From the NCBI GenBank assembly GCA_034429475.1, contig DAOUGD010000254.1:1-47318 (forward strand): DNA of 47,318 bases, given 5' to 3'. Both the position numbers and the translations under genes were made by a program. This stretch comes from JAKQHY01 sp034429475. Lineage in GTDB: Bacteria > Chloroflexota > Anaerolineae > B4-G1 > SLSP01. Below are positions 9,601-19,322 of the stretch, in pieces. Numbering within the stretch: position 1 is the first letter of the stretch; the number at the start of each line of letters is the position of its first letter. The notes under the pieces were generated by a model, which worked only from the letters and a program-made list of their open reading frames with translations, was not told where the DNA came from and made no database searches.

Positions 9601-12600
9601 GCCCGGCGTTAAGGGCCACCTGGGTCGTATCGAAGGCGTGGACGCCGTAAGCCTGGAAGCGCAGAGCCTGGCTGTTGAGCGCCAGCCCGAAGCCATCGGC
9701 GCTGGCGGCGGTGTCGGCGGAAAGGATATTCTGCAAGCCGATGGTGGTATTGGGCCTGATCCACGCCATCACGGTCAGATCGTTGGTCAGGTTGCCGAGG
9801 CGCGCGCCGGGTGCGAGGGTGATGGCGTCATTGCCATCGAAGCTGGCGGCCTGCCCGTCGTGGCCCGGCACGCTGGCCGGACAGGCGGCGTCTGTGCAGT
9901 CGCCCACGAGGCGCGCGCGGGAGGCGTCGGAGAAGGCCGCGCCGGTTTCCTCTAAATGCATGAACAACGTCTGGCCGGTGGGATACGGCGCTTCAAAAGC
10001 TGCGCCGGCGAGCACCGGCAGCGGCGCCGTCCCGCTGAGGACGACGCCGGTCGGCCCGCTGGCCGTTACATCGGCGAAGGGCGCGGTGCCATCCAGTGTG
10101 AGGGCATACTGGGTGCTGTGGGTGGACTGGGGACGCCGCAGCACATCGGTCTGAGTGTCGTTGTTGACGGCATCCACGGCCCTGAGGTGGATGGTGTAGT
10201 GTCCGTTGGCCGGGAAGGTGAGGGAATAGTTTACTTCCCATGCTACTTGCGTGTTGTCCGACCCGCTGAGGCTATGCAGGGTCGCCAGTTCCGTTCCACC
10301 GAGCGGCGCGCTGCCGGGATCAAGCACGGTCACGTAGACGGCGCTGACGCCACTGAGCGTGTCGGTCGCCACCCCGCTCAAATGCAGCGTAGCCGAGGCT
10401 TCTTGCACGCCCGGCTCGACCGTCATACTGATTTCCGGCGGCGTTCCATCCGCCGTCAACGTCTGGCTGGCCTCGGCGGTGTGGCCGACGCCGTCGGTAG
10501 CCCGCACGAAAATCGTTAAATCGCCTTCAACGGTGGGGGTGATCGCAAAGGCCCATGCTTCCCGGTCGCGCTGCGCCGGCGTCCAGGTCGCGCCCCCGTT
10601 GAGGCGGTAGTCCACACCGACGATGGCTGACGTCACATCGTGGGCGGCAGCCGCCAGCACGTACCCCGGCTGCAAGGGGATGAAGGGATTGGGATGGTCG
10701 AGGCGCACCGTCGGCGCGTCGGCGTCTATGGTGAGGTCGTGGGAGAAAGCGGCGTCGTACCAGGCGGCCTGGTACTGGTAGAGGTCGGTGACGGCCCGGC
10801 CATCCAGCGCCATATCGACCATAAAGACTTCATCGGCCATGCCGACAAACTGGTTGCCGATGGTGATGGGGCGGTCGGTGGTCTTGCGCGTCGGCAGCGT
10901 CCCGGTGACTTCCTGCCGCCCGTTGATGTACAGGGTCAGTTGACCGTCGCCGTAGGTCGCCACGACGTGATTCCACTGGTTGAGCAGCAAGTTGCCGGGG
11001 CTGACGATGGAGTCAATCGCCTGCGGCGCGCGAGTGTCCTCGGTAACGTCAAACTTGACGTGCAGCGAGCCGCGCAGGAGGGTCAACTCGAAGCTGCCGG
11101 CCTTGCCGATGAGGATCTGGTCGCCAATCCAGCGCTGCCGCGTGGGGCGGAACCAGCCGCCGACGGTGAAGCTCTCCGGCGTGCTCGCGCTATCCAACGC
11201 GAGGCATTGCGGCGCGTCGCTGGTGTACTGCGCACTGTCGAACACGATGGCATTGCGCATCCAGCCATCCAAGCCGGCCGCGGGACAGCCGCACTGGTCA
11301 ACGGTGGGGGTCAGCTCACAAGTGGCGGCGGCGCTCGGATTGGCGGCGTTGGCGAAGACGGTGGTGGTGACGCCGGTAGCTGCCTCGACCAGCGGCTCGT
11401 CCAGATGCAGGTTGATAGAGGGCGCTTCGTGCATCAGCCCCACCACCTCAGCGGCGCTCACCGCCTTGTTGATAATAACTACGTGGTCAAGCCAACCGTC
11501 GAAATAGTCCTGGGCCGCTTCGAAAGAATAGCCAATGTAAACGCCGGTTTGCCAGGTGAAATCGGAGCCGGTCTTGACACCGCTCTGCGCTTCAACGCTA
11601 TCCACGTAAATCTTTTGCCCACCGATGCTGGCGCCGATGACGTGCGCGAAGTGGTGCCATTGTCCATCGGCGTAACTGGCGCCGGAGGTGCAGATCGTTT
11701 CATCCTGGTAGACGCGGGTGCAGAGGTTGCCGCCGCTCAGGTAGACGTGGCGGTCGTGGTCGGCGCCCCCCCCACTCACCACCGAATAGATACCGCAATC
11801 GGCGCAGGTCGTCTTGAACCATAATGAGAGGGTGTAGTCGCTTTCCGGCACATCCAGGGAAACGTCCACGTAATCGTCCACGCCGTCGAAGCGGGCCGCC
11901 TGGTTGGCGCGGCCGGGCAGGCCGCTATCGGGGCAGGTAGCGCCGGAACACACGCCGACCGAAGCGTTGCCGGAGGAATCCGCAAAGATGCTACGCCCCG
12001 GCGCTTCGTCGAAGCGCAGTTCAAGGATGCGTTGCATCCCGGTGTAGAGGTCGTCCATCTGTACATCCGTCAGGGCATAAGGGTAGATGCGCAGGTCGTC
12101 CAGACCGCCCTTGTAGTAGTCGTTATCCTGTTGGAAATAAAGGGTACCAATGCCATCTGGTCCGCCGTCGGGACCGCCAATCCCATTCCAGTACCAGGCG
12201 TAGGAACCTGGTTCCCAAGGGTAACGACGGACGTTAAACATGATGTCGTCGTCATTCCCCGGCCACTGCTCAGGATTGGTATCACACAGGTGATCCTGTG
12301 CATATTCCGGTTCATCGTCCTCGCAGAAAACGAAAGCCGCGCCGGAATCGTTGGGAATGAGCCGTGAGACATAGATGGGATGATCTACCGGGCTTTGAAT
12401 GTAGTCATTCCACCAAATCGTTGTACCGGCCCCGTTGTCAATCGCATATTCAGCCGAGCCAAGCCCATCGTCCTCGTCGTTCACGAAGACATGATCGAAA
12501 TACAGATAGCCCTGGGCGTTGGGACGACCGGCAAAAAGCCAGATGCCGCCGGGGGGAGTTTGACCGCTACAGAGCGCGCTGGTATCCACCGCGACGCCGT

Positions 12601-15600
12601 TGATGTAGAAAGTGATCAAATCCCCGTCAAACGTCACGCCGACGTGTTGCCATTGGTTGGGCGTAAGGATAGGGGCGACCGTCTGGTAGCCACACGCGCT
12701 CGGAGTGCCCCCAAAACGCAGGCCAAGCCGGGTAGCGTCGGGGCTTACGTAGAGTGTGGGATAGCTGTAGGCGCTGTTTTCCTCGTTGCCCAAGATGCCA
12801 TACCAGCCTTCCCAGACCGGATCGTTTTTGTTGGCGTTGGAAACATATACTGTATACGTATAAGGTTTCACCCACGCGGCCAGGCTGAATCGCCCCGCAC
12901 CCCGGCTGAGATCGAGGCTGGACGAGGAGCCGATGAGGAGGTATTGCTTTTGGTTAAAGGCGACGCCTTGGCCCACCGGTGCACTCTGACCGCCGGTAGG
13001 GCATTGGGCGCCGGCGCACGTAATTGTGTTGTGATCGGCAGAACTATCACTGAAAGGCGCAGCCGCCTCGTCGAGTTTGACGTGCAGCACCGGCTCCTGG
13101 ACGTAGCGCGAGACTTCTTCCGGCAGCAGAGCACGGGGGAAAATCTCGACTTCGTCAATCCAGCCCCGGAAGAAGCGCTCCGGGAGGTCGCCCCGCGCGC
13201 CGATGACCCAATCCCCATCCACGGGCAAGGCTCCCACACCGCTGGTTTGCCGGGCTACTTCGCGCCCATTCCGGTACAAAATCCAACGGCTGCCATCGTA
13301 CACCCCGGCCAGGTGGACCCACTGGCCCAGGTCGCCCGGCGGAATTGCGTAACGGGCCATATAGGCGGTGACGCCATCCCACGAGCCGACCTCGTAATAG
13401 CCGTTCATCATGCGCATGTAGACTTCGTGGTCGCCCACGATGCCGTGATCCAGGATATTGCGAAGACTGTCCGTCGCTTCGGGCTTGATCCACGCCAGCA
13501 GGCTGATGACGCCGTCCGAGGGTACGTTGGTGGGATTGCCCAGGCTGATGAAGTCATTCACGCCATCGAAGTAAGGCGCCAAACCGGCGTAGCCGGCTTG
13601 ACCGGCGACCGGGCAGGTGATGCATGTGCCGTCGTTGCCGTTAAGCGAGGCATCCGCAAAGGTCGTGGTGCCGGTGACTTCGTTCAAGTGCAACCATACC
13701 GCGCGCCCGGCGGCCTCCCCGCGCAGATCGGCAATGTTGGCGCCGGCCCGGTTGGTCAGGCTGATTTGATAAGAAGTGGTGATGTCCGGGCGCAGGGTGA
13801 GCTGGCCGTTGAGCGTCGTCGTCTGGCTGGGTGGGAGCGTGTAGGGCCGCGGCTCGATGTCGCTGTCCTGCACCGCCGCCGGGAATTCGACTTCGAGCAG
13901 CCCCAGCGCGTAGCGGTCGCGCAGGTAGTTTTGCACCGTCGCGGTGTAGGCGACAGTCGCGCCCGGCGCGACAATGCCGTCGGGATCGTCAACGACAGCG
14001 GTGATGCCCAGGACCGCCGCCGCCGAGTACACGTTCGGATTGAACCCGTACACCTGCTCCAGCTTATCGGTGATGCCGTCGCCGTCGGGGTCGGGGTCGT
14101 TGGGGTCGGACGTGACGCGCGTGATCAGTGAGACTTCCTCGCCGCCGTCATCCCTGAAGGCGTAGACGTACTCCCACCCGTCTAGCTCCTCCTTGTCGGT
14201 CAGGCCGTCGTTATCGGTGTCGGCGTGATACGGATCGGTCTCATAGAAGACCTCCCAATAGTCTTCCAACCCGTCGCCGTCGCCATCCGGCCGCATCGGA
14301 TCCAGGCCATACTGCACCTCGTACCAGTCCGGCAGGCCATCCACATCGCTGTCGGGCGCGCCGTCGTCCGGGTCGTTGCCGCCCGCCGCGCTGCTGCGCA
14401 GACCGTCGCCGTCGGCGTCGGCCAGCGTCGGGAAGCGGGCGTCCCACGCCAGCGCGTAACTGCGATTGCCCCGGTCGGCCAACTCGTAGAACCCATCCAG
14501 CGTGTCTGGAAAGACATCGAAGATGAACTGGTCGCCCAAATAAATGGGGGTGGCATCTGCTTTCTCACGCAGCTTACAGGTAGCGCTGAACACGACACAT
14601 TCCTGAACGTTGATCGCATAGCTTTCGAGCAGATAGAGCGCCGTCTCCCGGTTAATACCCGGTTGCGTCAGCGAGATGGTCGTGTTATTTTCAATGTACT
14701 GGGTGGTCGTGTAGCGTTCGGTATCAGTCGTCGTGTAGCCGGTGCTGATCCATTCCTCTTCCATTTCCCGAAGCGCGACAGGAAGGGTGGTCGTCACCGG
14801 CACAAACTTATACCGGAAGGTCGAGTCATCTATATTCTCATCGGTGAACTGTACGGTAGGCCAATGATCGCCATCAGGAGCGTCACGATAAAGCGTGGTG
14901 AGAATATCTGCACTGACATCAAGGCGCGCACCGGCTACAATACCTTTGACAGCATCCACCAACCCCATATTAAGGTGCTGAACTTGCATCCGGTCGGGCG
15001 CCGCCATATCTATCAGCGGTGTCTGGTCGTAGATGAGGTACGATGTCCATCTGACCAACAGCCCATTGATGCCGGCACAGAAATTTTGCATCTCCGCCTC
15101 TTCGTCTAAACCAAAATACATACAGACGAGGGCTATAACCGCATCAATCAGGGAGATAACAGCAATAATCACTATGCCGATAACTGGAATCAAGCCGATG
15201 GCAAGGAGGATGACGGCGACGATGATGGTAGCAACCATGTTGGCGAGTGCCTGGTTGAATTCAAGCGACCCCCAATCCACATCCCCCTTGATCATTTCGT
15301 AAACAAAGAGGCCCACTGCGACCACTGCGGTAACGACAAGTGTGACGAGCGCCGCGATTGCAGCCGCCTTCAGCGCAGCCTTTGTCGTACTTCCGAGCGC
15401 CTTTAGGAAACCGCCGGCCGCCTTCACGGTAGCGGCTGTCTGGGTGACCGTTCTGATGCTCATGACAACGGTTGCGGCCTTAATGATGTAGGTCGCGCCC
15501 CTCACATATTCTCCCTCGTAGAATTCCCCTATCACCGCAGTAATAAGTGCCACGGCAACGACGGCGAGCAACATCACCCCCAACACTTTACCCACAGTTT

Positions 15601-18600
15601 TAAACGTTGAACTTCGTCCTACTGCGGCGGAGGCTGAGACTTCTCCAGCTTTCTGCTGGCCTAAATCTTTGAGGACTTCTTTGCCGTTGTCTGAGACAGT
15701 TTTGGTCAACAACTCCTGCCCCGTCGCGGCCTCGGCCTGCATCTCGGCAATCTTCGAGACGACGGTTTTAGCGATAGTACCCAACCCTGTAGCGGCAGCA
15801 TACGAAATCACGATGTCGCCGGCGCTGTAGGGAAGCGGCGTCACCGTTCCGTTAAACTCGACCACACTATTAACCCCGGCCATTATGGAGAGGTAAAACG
15901 CGGTCGCCACGATCACCGCGCCATCGAGCACATAGGGATCGCTGCCCAGGTCGCTGTCGGCCTGGAGCCAGGGGCGCACAGCAGCATCCAAATGCGACAG
16001 GTACTCATCGGGGGAATACGCCCCCCACACGCCGGCACCCGCGTAGCGGAACGGCGCCCAACTCATGCCGCTCAACGTAGTAGCCGGAAAATCGGCTATC
16101 GCCAGAGATGCCGTCAAATGGTTGGCGTGCAGAATGCCGGCCTGCGTCGCTGTCCCAAAACCATCCAATGACCCGAAGCGAAACCGCTCTTCACGCACAT
16201 ACAACAACGTGGGAGCCTGAATCTTGGCCAATGTGCCGTTCGTAAAATAATCGGCCAGGATTTGTTTGGTCGTAGTCATCGGAACCACACCGAGGTAACT
16301 CTGGTGCGGGAACGTGGTCGTGACCACCTGGAACGCGCTCTGGTCAAGTCCCCAGCTTTCGGTGAAGGTAACGCCCGCGTTCAAGTCTCTATCAAAGCGG
16401 TGGGCAATCTTTTCCACCGTTATATCGCGCACACCATCGGCATCGTCGTCACGTCCGGCGATAAAGCTCTGATCCAGACCGGTCGCCAGTTGCCACAGGT
16501 TGCCTTCGTAATAAGTATCCGCATCGTAATCCGGCTGGCCGATGGCATAATCCGGGTCTTCAAAAATCACCCCAACGTCCAGACCGTGATCCTCGCGCAC
16601 GGAAAGGCCGGTCAAATACCAGTCGTCATAATAGGTGTGAATGATGCGCGCGGAGGTTTCGACCCAGTGGGTCAGCCCATTGCAATAGGTTTTGGCCGCA
16701 TCTTCACTCAGATTCTCCGGGATCGTACAGGAATCCGTCTTGGCCAACAGCAGCCACACCAGCCGCGCCTCCTGGAGCGCACCGGGCGCGCTGACACTAG
16801 GTCGGTAGAACATCCGTGCCGTAAAAGACACCTTGGCGCCATACTCATCCTGCATAACAACGAGCGGCGCATACGCCAGCAATACTTCACCCGTCTGATC
16901 CTTGGCGCGCACCGAGATGCCGAACATATCCATCTGTGCCGTATCAAGCCAGGCTGTGATAGGCGTGGTGTAGGTAATGGCCGGCGCGCCGGGTTTGACC
17001 GGCAAATATCCATACTGCCCGTCGTGATACGGAATCTCCAGTTCAAGCATAGGAATCAAGCGCAAATCGCCGTTGGCCTCCTGTCCGCTCGCGCCAAAGG
17101 TGGTCGTGTAGACACGCTGCACTTGCCCTTCACGATCATCCGCAGGCCAGTCCAATACGTTGAGCGTGTACCACAGATGCTCAGGGTTGACCGGGCGCAG
17201 TTGAAAATCCACGTAGGCCGGTTGGTCAACCGCAAGCTGGTCGAGCGCGAATTTAAACACTTGGTCTTGCAGGCCCGTGACAACGGCGCGGCCATTTTCC
17301 TGCTTGATTTCACCCATCACCAAAGTGGGAGCCGCGTCCAGCTTATCCGGGACATCGTCGTTGTCATCGTCGAAGTCGAAGACGTCGGGCGTTCCATCCA
17401 GGTTGGTGTCAGGGCAAGTTAACGCCGCGGCTTCTATCTGACATTCGATCCCATCTGGCAAGCCATCACCGTTAGTATCGGCGTCCAGCGGATTCAGATA
17501 CCATTGCTTGCCAAAGCCATCTACAAACCCCTGCACCTCGACACCATCCGGCAGGTCGTCGCCGTCGCTATCCGCTTCAGTTGGGTCGAGGCCCAGTTCG
17601 TACACCTCAATGCTATCACTGAGACCGTCGGCGTCGGTGTCCGGGAGGTTGAAATCGGTCTCAATACACGCTTCCTGCACATCGGTCAGCCCATCGGCGT
17701 CGGTGTCGGCTCCAGTATCGGTATCCAGGGCGTCACACGCGGAATTGGCGGGCGACAAAGTGGTGGTTGAAGGGGCATTGGCGTCTGATAGCGGGGTGTT
17801 GATCGGCGCGGCAGCGCGTCCGGCCAGCGGATCACGCTGCGGGTCAAAGTCTTTATGGGATAGGTCCGCTTCCAGTGCTGCTTGCTTTTGGCGCACGGCC
17901 TGTTGTTCTGCAAATTCGGCGCGCGCCGCAGTCTGCTTGCGGTTGAAAGCATAGACTTGCTGTCCCTGCAACAACGGCGTCGCCACCATCGAGACGATGA
18001 CGGCGATGACCACCGCCGCATAGAGTTGCGGCGCGCGGCAGGTGATCAGGAGGCCCACCCCAGCAAGCACCGTAGCCAGCAACAGCAGATGAAGGCGGAA
18101 ACCTGGTTCCTGGATTTTGGCGAGCGCCGCGCGGCTGAAATCCGCTTTGGTCGCGCCGCTCGTCCCGGTCGCCGCGTCGGTCTTCCAACCCGTAAAGTCG
18201 GTCGTGATGGTCGCTTCCACCTGCTCGCTGCTGTCCGGCGGGAACTTGACGTTCAGCATCAGCCGCAACGGCAGGCCGGCGCTGTCGAGCCAGATTTCGC
18301 CGGTTCCCGTCATCTCCAGATAAATGCGCGCCATATCCAGGCTCAGACCGGGTGGCAGTTCGCCCTTGCGCGCCAGCTCCGCTTCCATCAAATCGCGCAT
18401 GTGCGCGGCAAACATCGGGCCATCCAGGCGGAAGCTGTAGCGCTCAAAGGTGACGCCCGCGCGGGTCTGAGCGTCGAGCCGGGCGATATCCTGCGCGGTG
18501 GCCAGGTAGCCCAACGGGTCGCCGCCCGGCGCGAACAGGTTGAAAGCGACGGCGCCATCTTTCAACGCTTCCCACTCGCCGTCGCCAACTCGTCCCCAGG

Positions 18601-18982
18601 CCTGATCTTGCGCTACGCGCACCTCGACGCTGTTCTGCCCGGTGGCCGCGCTGCCGCCCTCCGACCACAGTTTGAGCTGCATCGCGCGGGCGGCCACGTC
18701 GGTCTCGCCCTCAACGTAGAGGCGCTCCGTCTGGCTGCCCAACCCGGCGTTTTCCAGCCGGGCAAGGGGCCAGGTCGTCTGCACGATGTCGGTGGCGTAG
18801 GCGTAGGCGCCGACCTCGGTGGCGCGCTGCCAGGCCGCCTCCACTGCATCACGCGCCGCGAGGGATGAAGGTAGCCATTCTTTCAAAGGAGTGATGGGGT
18901 TAGCGTCCAGGGGATACGCGGTCACTCCCAAAAGGACAATAACCATTGCCAAAACAACGATAGATAGATGACGGTGTTTCAT
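6671..18982 (-). CDS. giant membrane-anchored LamG/TSP3/PKD surface protein (4103 aa)
   Basis: Signal peptide (1-25 or so); LppX/LolA-like domain (about 40-275); helical hairpin (about 292-345); TSP3-type Asp-rich calcium repeats (411-558, e.g. DTDADGLSDSIE); a block of unknown fold; a hydrophobic core with several membrane spans (about 1115-1298, containing LIPVIG then IDAVIALVC); second TSP3 cluster (1518-1646); five LamG lectin-like domains (about 1758-1958, 1961-2315, 2320-2515, 2520-2738, 3005-3200); Ig-like spacers; a DOMON/CBM9-like module (about 3700-3905); two PKD domains (about 3925-4085, with WDFGDGG and WTFGDGG); tail YRIHLPLVLRN. GGAGAGGA before ATG sets the start. The probable role is a surface stalk binding glycans, cells or particles; this is inference from domains. 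No catalytic site was recognised. It is a paralogue of the neighbouring 6970-residue protein. A C8 run lies at 11766-11773. Confidence 0.93.
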   Translation of the reverse strand: MKHRHLSIVVLAMVIVLLGVTAYPLDANPITPLKEWLPSSLAARDAVEAAWQRATEVGAYAYATDIVQTTWPLARLENAGLGSQTERLYVEGETDVAARAMQLKLWSEGGSAATGQNSVEVRVAQDQAWGRVGDGEWEALKDGAVAFNLFAPGGDPLGYLATAQDIARLDAQTRAGVTFERYSFRLDGPMFAAHMRDLMEAELARKGELPPGLSLDMARIYLEMTGTGEIWLDSAGLPLRLMLNVKFPPDSSEQVEATITTDFTGWKTDAATGTSGATKADFSRAALAKIQEPGFRLHLLLLATVLAGVGLLITCRAPQLYAAVVIAVIVSMVATPLLQGQQVYAFNRKQTAARAEFAEQQAVRQKQAALEADLSHKDFDPQRDPLAGRAAAPINTPLSDANAPSTTTLSPANSACDALDTDTGADTDADGLTDVQEACIETDFNLPDTDADGLSDSIEVYELGLDPTEADSDGDDLPDGVEVQGFVDGFGKQWYLNPLDADTNGDGLPDGIECQIEAAALTCPDTNLDGTPDVFDFDDDNDDVPDKLDAAPTLVMGEIKQENGRAVVTGLQDQVFKFALDQLAVDQPAYVDFQLRPVNPEHLWYTLNVLDWPADDREGQVQRVYTTTFGASGQEANGDLRLIPMLELEIPYHDGQYGYLPVKPGAPAITYTTPITAWLDTAQMDMFGISVRAKDQTGEVLLAYAPLVVMQDEYGAKVSFTARMFYRPSVSAPGALQEARLVWLLLAKTDSCTIPENLSEDAAKTYCNGLTHWVETSARIIHTYYDDWYLTGLSVREDHGLDVGVIFEDPDYAIGQPDYDADTYYEGNLWQLATGLDQSFIAGRDDDADGVRDITVEKIAHRFDRDLNAGVTFTESWGLDQSAFQVVTTTFPHQSYLGVVPMTTTKQILADYFTNGTLAKIQAPTLLYVREERFRFGSLDGFGTATQAGILHANHLTASLAIADFPATTLSGMSWAPFRYAGAGVWGAYSPDEYLSHLDAAVRPWLQADSDLGSDPYVLDGAVIVATAFYLSIMAGVNSVVEFNGTVTPLPYSAGDIVISYAAATGLGTIAKTVVSKIAEMQAEAATGQELLTKTVSDNGKEVLKDLGQQKAGEVSASAAVGRSSTFKTVGKVLGVMLLAVVAVALITAVIGEFYEGEYVRGATYIIKAATVVMSIRTVTQTAATVKAAGGFLKALGSTTKAALKAAAIAALVTLVVTAVVAVGLFVYEMIKGDVDWGSLEFNQALANMVATIIVAVILLAIGLIPVIGIVIIAVISLIDAVIALVCMYFGLDEEAEMQNFCAGINGLLVRWTSYLIYDQTPLIDMAAPDRMQVQHLNMGLVDAVKGIVAGARLDVSADILTTLYRDAPDGDHWPTVQFTDENIDDSTFRYKFVPVTTTLPVALREMEEEWISTGYTTTDTERYTTTQYIENNTTISLTQPGINRETALYLLESYAINVQECVVFSATCKLREKADATPIYLGDQFIFDVFPDTLDGFYELADRGNRSYALAWDARFPTLADADGDGLRSSAAGGNDPDDGAPDSDVDGLPDWYEVQYGLDPMRPDGDGDGLEDYWEVFYETDPYHADTDNDGLTDKEELDGWEYVYAFRDDGGEEVSLITRVTSDPNDPDPDGDGITDKLEQVYGFNPNVYSAAAVLGITAVVDDPDGIVAPGATVAYTATVQNYLRDRYALGLLEVEFPAAVQDSDIEPRPYTLPPSQTTTLNGQLTLRPDITTSYQISLTNRAGANIADLRGEAAGRAVWLHLNEVTGTTTFADASLNGNDGTCITCPVAGQAGYAGLAPYFDGVNDFISLGNPTNVPSDGVISLLAWIKPEATDSLRNILDHGIVGDHEVYMRMMNGYYEVGSWDGVTAYMARYAIPPGDLGQWVHLAGVYDGSRWILYRNGREVARQTSGVGALPVDGDWVIGARGDLPERFFRGWIDEVEIFPRALLPEEVSRYVQEPVLHVKLDEAAAPFSDSSADHNTITCAGAQCPTGGQSAPVGQGVAFNQKQYLLIGSSSSLDLSRGAGRFSLAAWVKPYTYTVYVSNANKNDPVWEGWYGILGNEENSAYSYPTLYVSPDATRLGLRFGGTPSACGYQTVAPILTPNQWQHVGVTFDGDLITFYINGVAVDTSALCSGQTPPGGIWLFAGRPNAQGYLYFDHVFVNDEDDGLGSAEYAIDNGAGTTIWWNDYIQSPVDHPIYVSRLIPNDSGAAFVFCEDDEPEYAQDHLCDTNPEQWPGNDDDIMFNVRRYPWEPGSYAWYWNGIGGPDGGPDGIGTLYFQQDNDYYKGGLDDLRIYPYALTDVQMDDLYTGMQRILELRFDEAPGRSIFADSSGNASVGVCSGATCPDSGLPGRANQAARFDGVDDYVDVSLDVPESDYTLSLWFKTTCADCGIYSVVSGGGADHDRHVYLSGGNLCTRVYQDETICTSGASYADGQWHHFAHVIGASIGGQKIYVDSVEAQSGVKTGSDFTWQTGVYIGYSFEAAQDYFDGWLDHVVIINKAVSAAEVVGLMHEAPSINLHLDEPLVEAATGVTTTVFANAANPSAAATCELTPTVDQCGCPAAGLDGWMRNAIVFDSAQYTSDAPQCLALDSASTPESFTVGGWFRPTRQRWIGDQILIGKAGSFELTLLRGSLHVKFDVTEDTRAPQAIDSIVSPGNLLLNQWNHVVATYGDGQLTLYINGRQEVTGTLPTRKTTDRPITIGNQFVGMADEVFMVDMALDGRAVTDLYQYQAAWYDAAFSHDLTIDADAPTVRLDHPNPFIPLQPGYVLAAAAHDVTSAIVGVDYRLNGGATWTPAQRDREAWAFAITPTVEGDLTIFVRATDGVGHTAEASQTLTADGTPPEISMTVEPGVQEASATLHLSGVATDTLSGVSAVYVTVLDPGSAPLGGTELATLHSLSGSDNTQVAWEVNYSLTFPANGHYTIHLRAVDAVNNDTQTDVLRRPQSTHSTQYALTLDGTAPFADVTASGPTGVVLSGTAPLPVLAGAAFEAPYPTGQTLFMHLEETGAAFSDASRARLVGDCTDAACPASVPGHDGQAASFDGNDAITLAPGARLGNLTNDLTVMAWIRPNTTIGLQNILSADTAASADGFGLALNSQALRFQAYGVHAFDTTQVALNAGQWTHVAAVVKTGEDETAVTFYVNGVAQETLTSTLALAANLDDPVSLGQGWNGLLDEVVVYDRALTGDQLRAIADPGMSGVAAVEVGFLHAQDFEDPAAIAWQPATLAQPGATFSAWSHTLPLGLEGPYKVYLRTTDGLGHTRVISNAWQGDVDTSAPRAVLTHFIPRFPGDRDIYACWSEDYNLSAQGYECPAPTSQAYYQDAAWYTAIFSQTKLWRYISPATSIEDANAADRLTACDLYGACTTVTRTTQSLAWTLGVVILTPTHGSVFTTHTPLQIGGAAYAQAGLSDLSLTANEQVIYTHNWGGSATATPWTTAFTPNTDGAYTLLATIHDTAAQVITSAAPLGGQPGLVTTFYVDATPPQISITTQRITQTNFVNGYVHVTGLVNESVGITRLEAKLNTGDWQPVLYTFQPGWQPWSADLYTGGPLPPAGEIYTLTARVTDVAGNTVETSRVVWADATPPTAFDATLSYYDRQGIRQILSPGDVIDDVLAPTLNVTWTAANDASGLAPYRVRWVEYLAAGEQALQTVDVVAPRSDRLDAGEVQKLAVAVAARDPYGNETVVTVGPVYVDYRLTPVYVGALPPTYPGWQQTMCNQIGVDTRVADHALAGASLSDPQTLYAAWDAEGLRLAWTGANWSVHGDLFVYLDTRSGGSATTYDPYSTLSDTVTLGMSADYAIWVQDDDTATLLRWNGSGWVSAAGLSYTFAAPVTDLFVPFSALGVADAASASLSLVAFANEEAALKVWAALPSANSVNSDLASSAGWEPGVLALATQYTWPALSDGICPSGAAALQANFSGVPTNGLAPVNVVFTDLSSGGATGWQWDFGDGGASTQQHPTHEYVAAGVYPVILTVTGPGGSDTLTRTDYISVTEIIPAPVANFTAAPLTGQPPLTVVFTDTSTGDITGWDWTFGDGGTSTVQHPTHGYAAAGPYTVTLTVTGPGGSDAEVKAAYIHLSAVYRIHLPLVLRNTSPGF

Positions 18983-19146
18983 TTGATCCTCTCCTTTTAA
19001 TCAAATTCTAACCCAACTACCCTCAAGGTGAGGGGAAAATTACCAGGCAAAGGACAAAGAATAGAACGGGAGAAACGAAAATGAAAAAAGTATGGTAAAG
19101 AGCCTGCACAGAGTAAATCCAGCAACTCTTCATTTGAACACTATTC

Positions 19147-19175
19147 ATTATATTTCACCTTCTACAATCATACAA
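19147..19175 (-). promoter_or_regulatory. candidate promoter of the 4103-residue gene
   Basis: TTGTAT (19175-19170), a 17-base spacer and a perfect TATAAT (19152-19147) lie on the minus strand between the hairpin of the upstream giant gene and the ATG at 18982. The predicted leader is about 155 bases. The surrounding 18983-19322 gap is AT-rich and contains no gene. Confidence 0.45.
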
Positions 19176-19249
19176 ACATTACAATCCTCCTGTCATTTGC
19201 ATAGCCCGTTACAGAGAAATCGTTACCCCAGATACGGAAGCCCCCTAAC

Positions 19250-19287
19250 ATACCTGACGGCAACTTCTGCAAGTTGCCGTCAGGTAT
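19250..19287 (-). terminator. 17-bp perfect hairpin after the 6970-residue gene
   Basis: ATACCTGACGGCAACTT (19250-19266) and AAGTTGCCGTCAGGTAT (19271-19287) pair perfectly around CTGC, 35 bases past the stop of the giant gene. No T-run follows in the minus direction, so it could be a 3'-end stabiliser or an inserted palindrome rather than a classical terminator. Confidence 0.6.
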
Positions 19288-19322
19288 CAAAAACGGATTG
19301 TGCCCTACTTACCTACCGCTTT

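Noticed and set aside
6710..18868. Series of long plus-strand open frames opposite the 4103-residue gene
   Set aside because: All are shadows of the giant gene with Arg/His/Gly-biased composition and no independent ribosome sites or domains.
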